The notes: generated by a model from the sequence alone, not told the origin. A stretch of DNA of 64,000 nucleotides from Flavobacteriaceae bacterium (GCA_029238515.1 JAQWFW010000027.1:17365-81364), one strand, 5' to 3'; counted from the first letter of the stretch, positions 26,997 through 36,545 are shown. Numbers and translations: made by a program.

Positions 26997-28144
26997 GCGG
27001 GTTCTAAAACAAGTTCTTTAAGTGTGTCGATAACTTCGTCTAGTTCTTCTTTTGTATTGAACGAACTAAATGAAAAGCGTATAGAGGGTTTTTGTAGATC
27101 ATCTTTTGAAAGAATTTCTCGAAGCACGTGAGATCCTTTATCACTTCCACTTTGGCATGCACTTCCTTTGGAACAAGCAATTCCTTTTAAATCCAATTGA
27201 AACAAAAACAATGGTGCTTTTTCGGAAGAAACCGGAAGACATACATTGACCAAAGTATAGGTACTGTTTGAAGCATCGGCACAAACACCATTAAATTTAG
27301 TTCCAGGAATTTCTGTTTTTAAGCGTTGTATAAAATGAGACTTCAATTCACTAATATATTGCTTTTCTGAATCTAAGTGTTCATAAGCAAGAGCCAAAGA
27401 TTCATCCAATCCAACAATATCATGTAGACTTTCTGTACCCGCACGACAACCACGCTCCTGAGCACCACCTGTTATGATGGATTGTAAACCCAATCCACTT
27501 CTTACAAATGCAAAGCCAATGCCTTTTGGACCATGAAATTTATGCGCACTTGCAGCTAAAAAATCAATTGGAATCTGAACCAAATCGAGAGGGTAATGCC
27601 CTACCGATTGCACTGTATCACTATGAAAAAGTGCTTGGTATTTTTTGCATAGATCTGCAACAAATTTTAAATCAAGTATCGTTCCAATTTCATTGTTGAT
27701 ATGCATCAATGAAACCAACGTTTTTTCAGAAGCATGCTCTAAAAGTTCTTCAAGATGCCTTAAATCGATAGTGCCATTGTCCAAAACTCGAACATAACTA
27801 ACTTTAATTTTTTCTGAATCTTCCAAAGAAGTGATGGTATGACCAACAGCATGATGTTCTATACGAGATGAAATGATGTGCTTGACATCCAGATGACATA
27901 CCGCAGAGCGCAATACTAGGTTATCGGCCTCTGTTCCACCTGCTGTAAATATAATTTCAGAAGATTTTACATTGAAATGAGCAGCAATACGCTTGCGGCA
28001 TTGCTCCAATATAGATTTTGAAGATCGACCTACACTGTGTGTAGACGATGGATTTCCATAATTAGACTTTAAGACTGCAGCCATTTTATCCGCAACTTCA
28101 TTGCGGACTTGTGTCGTGGCAGCATTATCTAAATAAATAGGCAT
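26993..28144 (-). CDS. Cysteine desulfurase (NifS/IscS class V aminotransferase)
   Basis: A 383-residue PLP enzyme that abstracts sulfur from cysteine for Fe-S clusters or tRNA thiolation. The PLP lysine is K202 in SAHKFHGPKG. The catalytic cysteine is C330 in GSACQSGS, on a long loop as in IscS/NifS-type (group I) enzymes and not SufS. The N-terminal YLDNAATT and THSVGR motifs fit. No scaffold gene (iscU, sufE) is adjacent, so the acceptor is not evident. It has a good promoter (TTG-N18-TATTTTTG at 28167-28195). Confidence 0.93.
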   Translation of the reverse strand: MPIYLDNAATTQVRNEVADKMAAVLKSNYGNPSSTHSVGRSSKSILEQCRKRIAAHFNVKSSEIIFTAGGTEADNLVLRSAVCHLDVKHIISSRIEHHAVGHTITSLEDSEKIKVSYVRVLDNGTIDLRHLEELLEHASEKTLVSLMHINNEIGTILDLKFVADLCKKYQALFHSDTVQSVGHYPLDLVQIPIDFLAASAHKFHGPKGIGFAFVRSGLGLQSIITGGAQERGCRAGTESLHDIVGLDESLALAYEHLDSEKQYISELKSHFIQRLKTEIPGTKFNGVCADASNSTYTLVNVCLPVSSEKAPLFLFQLDLKGIACSKGSACQSGSDKGSHVLREILSKDDLQKPSIRFSFSSFNTKEELDEVIDTLKELVLEPA

Positions 28145-28166
28145 ATCAAAATAAAAAAAAGTTAAA

Positions 28167-28195
28167 CAAAAATAATCAAATTAAATAATTGACAA
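28167..28195 (-). promoter_or_regulatory. Promoter of the cysteine desulfurase gene
   Basis: Minus strand: TTG (28195-28193), an 18-nt spacer and TATTTTTG (28174-28167), 22 nt before the ATG. Confidence 0.7.
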
Positions 28196-28223
28196 TAACA
28201 TTACATTTATTTCTTAATTCTGT

Positions 28224-28231
28224 TATTTTTG
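28224..28231 (+). promoter_or_regulatory. -7 promoter box of the TSP3 lipoprotein gene
   Basis: TATTTTTG (TAnnTTTG) 17 nt before the ATG at 28249. No TTG at the expected distance. Confidence 0.45.
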
Positions 28232-28248
28232 TTATAAATAGTTAATTC

Positions 28249-29130
28249 ATGCGTAATTGGTTACAGTTTTTTTCGTTTTTATTTCTAATCACATCGTGTA
28301 ATGATGGTGATGTAATTCAAGTACAGTTGGATTTTGATAAAGATTTATCACTTTGCCAAATTCAAACGGCAGATCAAGGAGCGAGTTTAACCTCAAGTTT
28401 TTTGTTTTATGACACGCGCAATGATCCTTATCAATCCCTCACGCTTTTGATTCCTAGAACAACCGCTACAGAAGCAATGTTTGAGCCTACTGAATATGGA
28501 GCAACACAAACACTCAGTATCAATGGTAGTAGTGTTCAATTTCATTACAGATCATACAATGGCGATCCTAATGCTTTAATTTGTGCAGTAATTCCTCCTG
28601 CAGGAGTTGCAGTTACTCAAGATTATGCTTCTACGGGCGGAACAGCTGAATTTGTATCCCTTTTTGAAGACGACGACGATGACGGTGTGCCAACAGCACT
28701 TGAATTTGATGGCGATACAGATGGTGATGGTATTCCGAATTATAAAGACAATGACGATGATGGTGACAATGTTCCCACCATCAACGAAAAACCAGACCCC
28801 AACAACGATGGAGATTTGGCTGACGCTCAAGATACTGATGGCGACTCCATCCCAGATTATTTAGATCAAGATGATGATGGAGATGGTACACTTACCATAA
28901 ATGAGGACGAAAATGGCAACGGTAATTTATTTGATGATATAGCTACTGGATCTTCCTTTGCACGTTTTTTGGATGAAAATTTTTCAAATTCTTACGCCGT
29001 TCAAACAACCAACACCAATCAATTTAAGCGTATTGTAACGATTACCGTCACACTAAATAACATTGATATTTCTATCCTTTCGGCAGATACATTAGAAATG
29101 GGCACCTACGAAACAATTATTTCCTACTAG
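28249..29130 (+). CDS. Lipoprotein with thrombospondin type 3 (calcium-binding) repeats
   Basis: A 293-residue surface lipoprotein. The signal peptide ends in a lipobox with C17 (LFLITSC). An N-terminal ~125-residue beta-rich region precedes four to five Asp-rich TSP3-type repeats between residues ~142 and 228 (DTDGDGIPNYKDNDDDGD, DTDGDSIPDYLDQDDDGD). These bind Ca2+ and form a rigid rod in thrombospondins and OmpA-type proteins. No OmpA domain follows: the protein ends in a short 65-residue beta region, so the function is unknown. A surface-exposed or periplasmic spacer role is inferred. Its stop overlaps that of the convergent Smr gene (CTAG). Confidence 0.85.
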   Translation: MRNWLQFFSFLFLITSCNDGDVIQVQLDFDKDLSLCQIQTADQGASLTSSFLFYDTRNDPYQSLTLLIPRTTATEAMFEPTEYGATQTLSINGSSVQFHYRSYNGDPNALICAVIPPAGVAVTQDYASTGGTAEFVSLFEDDDDDGVPTALEFDGDTDGDGIPNYKDNDDDGDNVPTINEKPDPNNDGDLADAQDTDGDSIPDYLDQDDDGDGTLTINEDENGNGNLFDDIATGSSFARFLDENFSNSYAVQTTNTNQFKRIVTITVTLNNIDISILSADTLEMGTYETIISY

Positions 29131-29684
29131 GGCGTTTTTCGCTGATAAATATATACTTCTGTTGCACCGTGCCCATACTTTTGATAGTTTGCAGGGTAAA
29201 ATTTTAAGTGATCATAACGCTTCAAAAGATACTCTAGTTCAAGTTTGAGTACCCCCTCACCTATACCGTGAATAAAAACCACACGTTGAATCCGCTTTGA
29301 AATTGCAAAATCCAATCGTTTTTTGGCAGTATCCAATTGCAAATTAAGCATTTCATGATTTTGCATGCCTTTTGTAGATTTCACCAACTGATGAATATGC
29401 AAATCCACCTCCATATGTGGCTGTTGTCGTGATTTAGTTTTAATTTTTGGTGCTGATTTTCGCTTTTTCGATTCTTTTTCAGAGAGAATATGTTGCAAAG
29501 ATTGTCCTTTGAACGACGAAGAGTGTAAAAGATTATGATCCATTTTTACAAGCTCAGAAGCATCAAAGGTCATTTCGAAACCGGAAGTGGTTTCAATAGT
29601 AATAGCAGAACCCAAAATACCAACAATACGACCCGAAAGGTCATCATCTAGAACAGATACGTTATCGTTAATGCTAAACTTCAT
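29127..29684 (-). CDS. Smr-domain protein (DUF2027-like N-terminus)
   Basis: This 185-residue protein ends in a Smr domain: DLHIHQLV at about residue 94, then VVFIHGIGEGVLKLELEYLL (the HGxGxGxL motif), and a C-terminal GATEVYI. Smr domains are nucleases or nucleic-acid binders found at the end of MutS2. The N-terminal part (NDNVSVLDDDLSGRIVGILGSAITIETTSGF) looks like a small beta barrel. It is a stand-alone form common in Bacteroidota. The small membrane protein upstream overlaps its start by 4 bp (ATGA), so translation is probably coupled. Confidence 0.87.
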   Translation of the reverse strand: MKFSINDNVSVLDDDLSGRIVGILGSAITIETTSGFEMTFDASELVKMDHNLLHSSSFKGQSLQHILSEKESKKRKSAPKIKTKSRQQPHMEVDLHIHQLVKSTKGMQNHEMLNLQLDTAKKRLDFAISKRIQRVVFIHGIGEGVLKLELEYLLKRYDHLKFYPANYQKYGHGATEVYIYQRKTP

Positions 29685-29887
29685 TCTTCCTCGTCATAAG
29701 ATTGGACAGCATAAGGATCTATTTCTGGCTTATCACCAACGCCCTTGGAAATCAAATACAAACCAACAACTAATAAAAAAAGACCTCCTATGGAAATAAA
29801 AACATTTGAAATAGGGTATAATTCAGTGTAAATTAAAATGAAGATACCGACAATAAAGGAGCCATATTTTAATGTGTTGCGTGTCAT
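29681..29887 (-). CDS. Small two-helix membrane protein upstream of the Smr gene
   Basis: A 68-residue protein with two hydrophobic segments (~8-25 and ~30-48) and an acidic tail ending DEEE. No known domain is recognised. Its stop overlaps the start of the Smr gene in an ATGA, indicating translational coupling. The function is unknown. Confidence 0.7.
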   Translation of the reverse strand: MTRNTLKYGSFIVGIFILIYTELYPISNVFISIGGLFLLVVGLYLISKGVGDKPEIDPYAVQSYDEEE

Positions 29888-30005
29888 TTGAATGAAATCT
29901 TATTGCGTATAAAAATAAGACCTTTGGGTTAATTTATATGATTAATAGGTTGTTTTTTTCAAAATAGATAAATTATTTATTATTTTAGACATCCAAAATA
30001 TTTCT

Positions 30006-30290
30006 ATGGCTCTAGAACACTATATGCTCCCTTGTTTGAGCAAAACCCTTTTTGGTTTTGAGTGTATGGGTTGTGGACTTCAGCGTTCGCTTTTATTAGT
30101 TTTTAAGGGTCATTTTACAGACGCTTTTTGGATGTACCCAGCCATATATCCACTTATTGTTTTGGGCGGTTTATTACTCTTAAGCCGATTTTATAAATTT
30201 AAATTTTATCAAAAAAGTATCAATGTGTTATCATTAATTTCCATTGGTACAATCTTTACTAACTATATCATTAAACAATTCATTTTATGA
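30006..30290 (+). CDS. DUF2752 family small membrane protein
   Basis: A 94-residue protein with the DUF2752 signature: P-C-x(8)-FGFECMGCGLQRSLL near the N-terminus, then two hydrophobic helices (~42-62 and ~72-92). The CxxCG pair could bind a metal or form a disulfide, but no function has been assigned to the family as far as I know. The next gene overlaps by 4 bp (ATGA at 30287), so the two are translationally coupled. Confidence 0.83.
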   Translation: MALEHYMLPCLSKTLFGFECMGCGLQRSLLLVFKGHFTDAFWMYPAIYPLIVLGGLLLLSRFYKFKFYQKSINVLSLISIGTIFTNYIIKQFIL

Positions 30291-30610
30291 AAAAATCGTT
30301 GAATACTACGCTTATTTATGTGCTCAGTATTTTGGGTTTATTGTGCTGCTGCTTTGCGGGTTTTGGATTTTTACTTTCTGGACCTGCATATTTGATGGCC
30401 AATAAAAAACTCAAAGACGCTCAAGTGAACCCCGACGATTACGAGGGGAATATCAATGCCATGGAAACTGCCAAAACAGTGGCATTAGTGATTCTGATCA
30501 TCAACTTGCTCTATCTGGCGTACACTATTTATGCTGTATTAACAGGTGATTTTAGCGAAATGCAAGAAGAATGGCGCAAAATGATGGAAGAAATCAACCA
30601 AAACGCATAA
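30287..30610 (+). CDS. CCC-motif membrane protein
   Basis: A 107-residue membrane protein with two hydrophobic segments. The first contains LLCCCFAGFGFLLSGPAYLMANKKL, the CCC motif seen in a small flavobacterial family. The cytosolic loop has DAQVNPDDYEGN and the C-terminus is Met/Glu-rich. It is coupled by a 4-bp overlap to the DUF2752 gene, and the two usually co-occur in flavobacteria (recollection, not checked). No function is known. It ends 30 bp before the convergent S9 peptidase gene. Confidence 0.78.
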   Translation: MKKSLNTTLIYVLSILGLLCCCFAGFGFLLSGPAYLMANKKLKDAQVNPDDYEGNINAMETAKTVALVILIINLLYLAYTIYAVLTGDFSEMQEEWRKMMEEINQNA

Positions 30611-30639
30611 AAAGCGTTTTCGGTTGAAACGATCATTAT

Positions 30640-32808
30640 TTAATATTTTAATGCTGAATCTTCTTGTATGGGCAACTCATCGTATCCCATATTAAACAAG
30701 GTAAATCCGAAAATATCGGCATATTGTTCTAGCGTTTTACTTACTGGAGTTCCCGCACCATGTCCAGCATCCGTTTCAATGCGTATTAGAGTTGGATTAT
30801 TTCCAGATTGTTTGCTTTGCAGCTCTGCCGCAAACTTAAAACTATGTGCTGGCACCACCCGATCGTCATGATCGCCAGTAGTGACTAAAGTTGCCGGATA
30901 GTTTATTCCCGCTTTTACATTATGTACAGGTGAGTAACCCTTGAGGTACTCAAACATTTCCTTGCTGTCTTGGGCCGTTCCATAGTCATAGGCCCATCCT
31001 GCACCAGCAGTAAATGTATGGTAACGTAACATATCCAGCACACCCACTGCAGGTAGTGCGACTTTCATCAAATCAGGACGTTGAGTCATTGTTGCACCTA
31101 CAAGAAGTCCCCCATTGGATCCACCTCGAATAGCCAAAAAGTCACTTGAAGTATAGTTTTTAGAAATTAAATACTCAGCTGCATAAATAAAGTCATCAAA
31201 CACATTTTGCTTTTTCATTTGTGTTCCAGCGTCGTGCCATTTTTTTCCATACTCGCCACCTCCACGAAGATTTGGAACGGCATAAATTCCACCCTGTTCA
31301 AGCCAAACTGCATTGGCTACACTAAAACTGGGATTTAGACTGATGTTAAACCCTCCATATCCGTATAATATAGTTGGATTTTTTCCATTGCGCTTTAATC
31401 CTTTCTTGTGAGTGATCATCATTGGAACTTTTGTCCCATCTTTTGAGGTATAAAAAACTTGTTTGCTTTGATAGTGATCAGCATTGAAATCTATTTCGGG
31501 CTGCCAGTATAGTTCGGACTCACCAGTTTCTACATCAAATGAGTAGATACTCGAGGGTGTTTTGTAGTTTGTAAATGAATAATAATCTATTTTTTCGTCT
31601 TTTTTACCACCAAAACCTCCTGCGTTTCCTAAGCCCGGAAGTTCGATTTTTCTAACAAAATTTCCGTCATAATCATATTGTTTAACTTGAGAAATGGCAT
31701 CCACCATATATTCTGCGAAAAAATATCCGCCACCAGTAGAAGGACTCAAAACATGTTTTGTTTCCGGGATAAAATCAACCCAATGTTCTGGAGTTGGGTT
31801 ACTGGCATCTACTGTTATAATTTTTTGATTGGGTGCATCAAGATTGGTTACCAAATACAATTTTGACCCCACGTTATCGATGAGGTAGGTATCACTTTCG
31901 GTGTGGTCTAGTAGTGTAATAAATTTACTTTTGGGTTGTTTTAAATCCTTTAAAAATAGTTTATTCCCTGATGTTGAGATACTAGCACTTATCAAAAGAT
32001 AATTGTTGTCCTCGGTAACACGAGCGCCAATGTAGCGGTGTTTTTCTGCTTTGGTTCCACCAAAAACCAAAAGATCCTTTTTTTGAGAAGTCCCCAATTT
32101 GTGGTAATATACCTTGTGCTGATCTGTTTTGGCCGAAAGCGCACTACCTTTAGGTTTATCATAACTCGAATAATAAAATCCTTCGTCTTTATACCAAGAC
32201 ATACCACTAAACTTGATGTCTAAAAGAGTGTCTCCAATAATTTTCTTGGTTTCCACATCCATAGTTAAAATCTTTCGCCAATCGCTTCCACCCTCCGAAA
32301 TACTATAGGCCAAAAGTGCGCCACTTTTTGAAAAACTTACACTACCAAGTGAGATTGTACCATCTTCCTTGAAAGTATTAGGATCCAAAAATACTTCCGC
32401 TGTTGAAATATCCTTACCTGTTTTATAGCGGTACAGCACATATTGATTTTGTAATCCATCATTTTTATAGAAATAGGTGTATTTCCCTTCTTTGAAAGGA
32501 GAACCTAATTTTTCATAGTTCCAAAGTTGCTCAAGACGCTTTTTGAGCTCGTTACGGTATGGAACATTGGCGAGGTAATCAAATGTAGTTTCGTTTTGAG
32601 TACGTACCCAAGCTTCAGTTTCTTCACTACGGTCGTCTTCTAACCATCGATAAGGGTCTTGTACCGCAGTATCAAAATAATGATCTACAGTATCAACTTG
32701 TTTTGTTTCTGGATATTGAACAGAGATGTTTCGATCTGTTTTTACATTTTTGGTACATGCCATAGCAGTAATCAGTAATAATAAATAAAGGGTTTTGTGT
32801 TGCATCAT
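30640..32808 (-). CDS. Prolyl oligopeptidase family S9A serine peptidase (lipoprotein)
   Basis: A 722-residue exported peptidase. The signal peptide has a lipobox with Cys at residue 18 ([10 protein letters not shown]), so it is probably lipid-anchored. The beta-propeller domain (~70-430) starts with [19 protein letters not shown], typical of S9A enzymes. The alpha/beta-hydrolase domain carries the catalytic triad: Ser in RGGSNGGLL, Asp in [12 protein letters not shown] and His in DAGHGAG. It cleaves after proline in short peptides. The ATG at 32808 is followed by a second Met, and either could start. It is a monocistronic unit. Confidence 0.93.
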   Translation of the reverse strand: MMQHKTLYLLLLITAMACTKNVKTDRNISVQYPETKQVDTVDHYFDTAVQDPYRWLEDDRSEETEAWVRTQNETTFDYLANVPYRNELKKRLEQLWNYEKLGSPFKEGKYTYFYKNDGLQNQYVLYRYKTGKDISTAEVFLDPNTFKEDGTISLGSVSFSKSGALLAYSISEGGSDWRKILTMDVETKKIIGDTLLDIKFSGMSWYKDEGFYYSSYDKPKGSALSAKTDQHKVYYHKLGTSQKKDLLVFGGTKAEKHRYIGARVTEDNNYLLISASISTSGNKLFLKDLKQPKSKFITLLDHTESDTYLIDNVGSKLYLVTNLDAPNQKIITVDASNPTPEHWVDFIPETKHVLSPSTGGGYFFAEYMVDAISQVKQYDYDGNFVRKIELPGLGNAGGFGGKKDEKIDYYSFTNYKTPSSIYSFDVETGESELYWQPEIDFNADHYQSKQVFYTSKDGTKVPMMITHKKGLKRNGKNPTILYGYGGFNISLNPSFSVANAVWLEQGGIYAVPNLRGGGEYGKKWHDAGTQMKKQNVFDDFIYAAEYLISKNYTSSDFLAIRGGSNGGLLVGATMTQRPDLMKVALPAVGVLDMLRYHTFTAGAGWAYDYGTAQDSKEMFEYLKGYSPVHNVKAGINYPATLVTTGDHDDRVVPAHSFKFAAELQSKQSGNNPTLIRIETDAGHGAGTPVSKTLEQYADIFGFTLFNMGYDELPIQEDSALKY

Positions 32809-32879
32809 ATTAGGTTTTAGATAATGAATAAATTTGAGGGGGTGAATCTTTATATATTTTAAAACTTTTAGAGGAAAAT

Positions 32880-34160
32880 TTAAACCTCAAAGGACTTTAA
32901 AGTCTGAACGATGATACCAACGCATTCCAAAAGTTGATCTTCGGTCATCACCAGCGGTGGTGCAAAACGAATAATATTACCATGAGTTGGTTTTGCCAAC
33001 AACCCATTGTCTCTAAGTTTGAGGCAAATGTTGCATGCGGTATCGCTGTCTTCTGTGTCGTTGATTACGATGGCATTTAAAAGGCCTTTACCACGCACTA
33101 GCTTTACAATAGAACTTGTGGCAATGTATTGATTCAATTGCGCTCTAAAAAGCTTTCCAAGGCGATCAGCATTTTCAGTCAATTCGTCATCTTTTATCAC
33201 TTCTAATGCTGCGACAGCTACAGCCGCCGCAATAGGATTACCCCCAAAAGTACTTCCATGGGACCCTGGTGTTATAACATCCATAATAGAATTGTTGGCC
33301 AAAACCGCCGAAACAGGATACACACCACCACTCAACGCTTTGCCCAAAATAAGAACATCAGGTTTTACGTCTGGGCTTTCAGAACAATCTTTTTGTGGAC
33401 AACTACAGTTACCACAAGAAGCCAAAAGACGTCCAGTACGAGCAATACCCGTTTGAACTTCATCGGCAATAAACAAGACATTGTATTGTGCACACAATGC
33501 TTTGGTTTTGATTAAATAGTCTTCTGCAGGTACATAAACTCCTGCTTCACCTTGCATAGGTTCAACAAGGAACCCAGCAATGTCATCATGCGTTTTAAGA
33601 ATATCTTCTAAAGCATCGACATCGTCATAAGGAATTTTGATAAATCCTTCTGTATATGGACCAAAATTTTTACGCGCTACAGGATCATTTGAAAAAGAAA
33701 TAATAGTGGTCGTACGGCCATGAAAATTATTCTCGCATACAATTATCTTACCTTTATTTTCAGGGATACCTTTCACTTCATAACCCCAACGTCTAGAGAT
33801 TTTTAAAGCAGTTTCTACCGCTTCTGCACCGGTATTCATGGGCAACACTTTATCGTATCCAAAATAGGAAGTGATAAATTCTTCATAAGCTCCCAACTGA
33901 TCGTTATGGAAAGCTCTAGATGTAAGTGTAAGTTTTTGAGCTTGCTCAATCATTGCATTTACAATTTTTGGATGGCAATGCCCTTGATTTACTGAGGAAT
34001 AAGCAGAAAGAAAGTCATAATATTTTTTGCCTTCCACGTCCCACACAAAAACACCTTCGCCCCTTTGAAGAACTACCGGAAGTGGATGATAGTTGTGGGC
34101 ACCATATTTGTATTCTAATTCGATGGCTTCTTTTGAAGAAATTGCATTTAAAACAGACAT
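32880..34160 (-). CDS. rocD: Ornithine--oxo-acid aminotransferase with a cysteine-rich insert
   Basis: A 426-residue class III PLP aminotransferase that moves the delta-amino group of ornithine to 2-oxoglutarate. Recognisable elements are [18 protein letters not shown], the cofactor motif [12 protein letters not shown], the Asp motif [14 protein letters not shown] and the PLP lysine K274 (LGKALSGG). Between the last two is a compact insert with four cysteines (C249, C252, C254, C259) not found in the Bacillus enzyme. It could bind a metal ion or Fe-S cluster. I start at the ATG at 34160 ([13 protein letters not shown]). The longer frame adds 11 hydrophobic residues without family similarity. 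Confidence 0.92.
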   Translation of the reverse strand: MSVLNAISSKEAIELEYKYGAHNYHPLPVVLQRGEGVFVWDVEGKKYYDFLSAYSSVNQGHCHPKIVNAMIEQAQKLTLTSRAFHNDQLGAYEEFITSYFGYDKVLPMNTGAEAVETALKISRRWGYEVKGIPENKGKIIVCENNFHGRTTTIISFSNDPVARKNFGPYTEGFIKIPYDDVDALEDILKTHDDIAGFLVEPMQGEAGVYVPAEDYLIKTKALCAQYNVLFIADEVQTGIARTGRLLASCGNCSCPQKDCSESPDVKPDVLILGKALSGGVYPVSAVLANNSIMDVITPGSHGSTFGGNPIAAAVAVAALEVIKDDELTENADRLGKLFRAQLNQYIATSSIVKLVRGKGLLNAIVINDTEDSDTACNICLKLRDNGLLAKPTHGNIIRFAPPLVMTEDQLLECVGIIVQTLKSFEV

Positions 34161-34309
34161 AATCAAAAAAATTAAAGATTCGGAAAAAACCATTCCTACT
34201 TAATTTGGAGAGAAATCATCCAGTCAAGTGCAAATTAATAAGATTTTTTTGTTTTCAAAAGAAAACAAGGTGTTATTAGGAGATTTTGAGAAATTATATG
34301 GCTAAAAGT

Positions 34310-34334
34310 GTGACTATTTCCAGAAATCTGTGTC
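34310..34334 (+). promoter_or_regulatory. GTGAC-N15-GTGTC element upstream of the MscS-like gene
   Basis: GTGAC (34310-34314), a 15-nt spacer and GTGTC (34330-34334), 38 nt before the ATG. It shares exact spacing with three other elements at 39844, 53099 (minus) and 60273 (minus). No TAnnTTTG box is present in this gap. It is a candidate alternative-sigma promoter or activator site. Confidence 0.5.
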
Positions 34335-34372
34335 TTATACTAATGAAGTAACATATTAAAACAAAATATACT

Positions 34373-35063
34373 ATGGAAAAAGTTGTAGACTCATAAAAGA
34401 ATTAGGCGCTAAAGTTTGGGATAGCTTTAGCTATTTCATGAACGAAATTGGGCAGTTTATACCCAAACTACTCGTGCATTACTGTTTTGGTTTATTGGCC
34501 GATTTATCGCACGACTACTGCGAAAATTAATCATCAAACTCGCAAAATTCATCAAACTTGATGTGATTGCCGACAAGGTAGAACTCGATCAAATGCTCGA
34601 GCAAATAGGCATTAAACATAAATTTTCAGAAATCATTGGAAATATTATTTATTATGTGCTTTTGTTGGTGGTTCTACTCACGGTTTTTGATATTCTTGGG
34701 CTTGCTGTTGCCAAAGAACTCTTTGAAAAAGTTGTTGGGTTTATCCCCGATATTTTTATCTCTGTTATTCTCTTTGTCTTTGGTTTGTACCTCGCCAATT
34801 TCGTACGTGATTTCATCAACGGACGATTGAGCAACATGAACATCGAACAAGCTTCCGTAATTGGATCTATTGCAAAATTTGGGATTTTACTCATTGTTTT
34901 TTCAATGATTTTATCGCAACTCAACATCGGAAACAATTTGGTGTCCAAACTCACACAATATTTGTTTGCTGCCATTGGATTGGGCTTAGCTATTGCTATA
35001 GGCCTTGGTGGAAAAGACGCCGCAAAAGAACTCATTGATAGAGTGTTTAGACAAAAGAAATAA
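34373..35063 (+). pseudogene. MscS-like mechanosensitive channel (small, TM-helix type), two frameshifts
   Basis: The ATG at 34373 opens MEKVVDS and then stops. Restoring one base at about 34391 gives IKELGAKVWDSFSYFMNEIG. Restoring one more at about 34474 gives GALLFWFIGRFIARLLRKL, which joins the long frame IADKVELDQMLEQIGIKHKF ending at 35063. The restored product of about 230 residues has conserved membrane helices and GLGLAIAIGLGGKDAAKELI, typical of the small MscS-related family. Both lesions are one-base losses in doublets, so either a decayed gene or a sequencing error is possible. The downstream piece 34563-35063 (166 residues) has no good start. The gene ends at a strong terminator. 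Confidence 0.8.
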
Positions 35064-35083
35064 TCACTAAAAACAAAGTTTTT

Positions 35084-35116
35084 AATGCTGTTCCATGGGG
35101 ACAGCATTTTTTTTTA
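35084..35116 (+). terminator. Terminator after the MscS-like gene
   Basis: An 11-bp stem AATGCTGTTCC/GGGACAGCATT (35084-35094 with 35098-35108, one G-T pair), 3-nt loop, then T tract. The T tract runs almost into the rlmD promoter box at 35120. Confidence 0.88.
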
Positions 35117-35119
35117 CAG

Positions 35120-35127
35120 TATTTTTG
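35120..35127 (+). promoter_or_regulatory. -7 box of rlmD, nearly leaderless
   Basis: TATTTTTG followed by CAGGC and the ATG at 35133. The start codon is only 6 nt after the box, so the mRNA is predicted to begin at or next to the ATG. Confidence 0.6.
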
Positions 35128-35132
35128 CAGGC

Positions 35133-36545
35133 ATGCGCAGAAAAAAAACAAAAAAAGAATTTTTTGAATTAGAAGTCTTTGATGCTGGAGCAAAAGGGAA
35201 AAGCTTGGCCAAAGCACCTGACGGAAAAATTATATTCTTGTCCAATGCTGTTCCTGGGGATGTAGTCGATGTACAAACATTCAAAAAAAGGAAGGGCTAT
35301 TACGAAGGTAAAGCAACTAAATTTCATAAGTATTCTGAGCATAGAGTCGTACCAACTTGTGCGCACTTTGGGACTTGTGGGGGCTGCAAATGGCAACATA
35401 TGAGCTATGAGCAACAGTTGTATTTCAAACAAAAAGAAGTCACTAACAATTTGCAGCGCATCGGTAAAGTTGAATTACCAGAGGTCACCCCTATCCATGG
35501 ATGCGATACCCCCTATTTTTACAGAAATAAAATGGAATTTTCGTTTAGCAACAACAGATGGCTTTCGCTTGAAGAAATCAAAGATAATGCTACTATCGAA
35601 AATAGAAACGCGCTCGGATTTCATATACCGGGCATGTGGGACAAAATCTTGGACATCGACAAGTGTTGGTTACAAGCCGATCCCTCAAATGCTATTCGCA
35701 ACGAGCTTAAGGCCTTTGCGAACCGCAAAAATATCCCCTTCTTTGATCCAAAACAACAAAAAGGAGTACTGCGTACTCTTATGATTCGATCTAGCAGTAA
35801 TGGTGAAATTATGGTCGTAGTTCAATTTTATTCGGCGACCAAAACGCAAATCAAAACTGTTCTAGATTTTCTTAAAACTTCATTTCCAGAAATTACATCA
35901 TTACAATATGTCATCAATCCAAAAGGTAACGACACTATTTATGATCAGGACGTTATTTGTTATCATGGACATCCATTTATAATGGAAGAAATGGAAGGGC
36001 TTCAGTTTAAAATTAATGCCAAATCGTTTTACCAAACAAATTCTGAACAGGCGTATAATTTATACAAAATCACTCGAGATTTTACAGGATTAACGGGAAA
36101 AGAACTTGTTTATGATTTGTATACCGGTACAGGCACTATAGCACAATTTGTAGCCGAAAAAGCCAAGAAAGTTGTTGGTGTGGAAGCGGTTCCAGACGCC
36201 ATTAAAGCGGCCAAAGAAAATGCCTTACACAACAACATCAACAATGTTGAGTTCTTTGTTGGAGATATGAAAACAGTTTTTAATGATGCTTTTATACAAA
36301 CGCATGGAATTCCTGATGTGATCATCACCGATCCTCCAAGAGATGGAATGCATAAAGATGTTGTACAACAAATTTTGAATATTTTACCCTCAAAAATAGT
36401 ATACGTTAGTTGCAATAGTGCAACACAGGCGCGTGATCTAGCTCTGATGGATGCACAATATAAGATTAGTAAAACACAAGCCGTTGATATGTTTCCACAA
36501 ACACATCATGTAGAAAATGTTGTACTTTTGGAAAAAAGAATTTAA
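35133..36545 (+). CDS. rlmD: 23S rRNA (uracil-C5)-methyltransferase, RlmD/RumA family
   Basis: A 470-residue SAM-dependent RNA methyltransferase that makes 5-methyluridine in 23S rRNA. The N-terminal TRAM domain is followed by the Fe-S cluster cysteines (CAHFGTCGGCKWQHM, plus a further Cys near DIDKCW). The SAM motif DLYTGTGTIAQF, the DPPRDGMH motif and the catalytic cysteine in YVSCNSATQARDL complete the set. I start at the ATG at 35133, since the 16 upstream codons run through a terminator. Two small envelope-protein genes follow, the first starting 7 bp after the stop. Confidence 0.92.
   Translation: MRRKKTKKEFFELEVFDAGAKGKSLAKAPDGKIIFLSNAVPGDVVDVQTFKKRKGYYEGKATKFHKYSEHRVVPTCAHFGTCGGCKWQHMSYEQQLYFKQKEVTNNLQRIGKVELPEVTPIHGCDTPYFYRNKMEFSFSNNRWLSLEEIKDNATIENRNALGFHIPGMWDKILDIDKCWLQADPSNAIRNELKAFANRKNIPFFDPKQQKGVLRTLMIRSSSNGEIMVVVQFYSATKTQIKTVLDFLKTSFPEITSLQYVINPKGNDTIYDQDVICYHGHPFIMEEMEGLQFKINAKSFYQTNSEQAYNLYKITRDFTGLTGKELVYDLYTGTGTIAQFVAEKAKKVVGVEAVPDAIKAAKENALHNNINNVEFFVGDMKTVFNDAFIQTHGIPDVIITDPPRDGMHKDVVQQILNILPSKIVYVSCNSATQARDLALMDAQYKISKTQAVDMFPQTHHVENVVLLEKRI

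Noticed and set aside
28670..28935. Tandem repeat DNA that might be a CRISPR or minisatellite
   Set aside because: The repetition is at protein level (Asp-rich TSP3 units) with irregular DNA and no spacer pattern.
30605..30640. Weak hairpin between the CCC-motif and S9 peptidase genes
   Set aside because: The stem is short and imperfect without a clear T tract, so it is not called as a terminator.
34563..35063. Stand-alone 166-residue channel gene from a GTG
   Set aside because: Its start falls inside the membrane domain. Upstream codons in shifted frames complete the N-terminus, so it is part of a broken gene.
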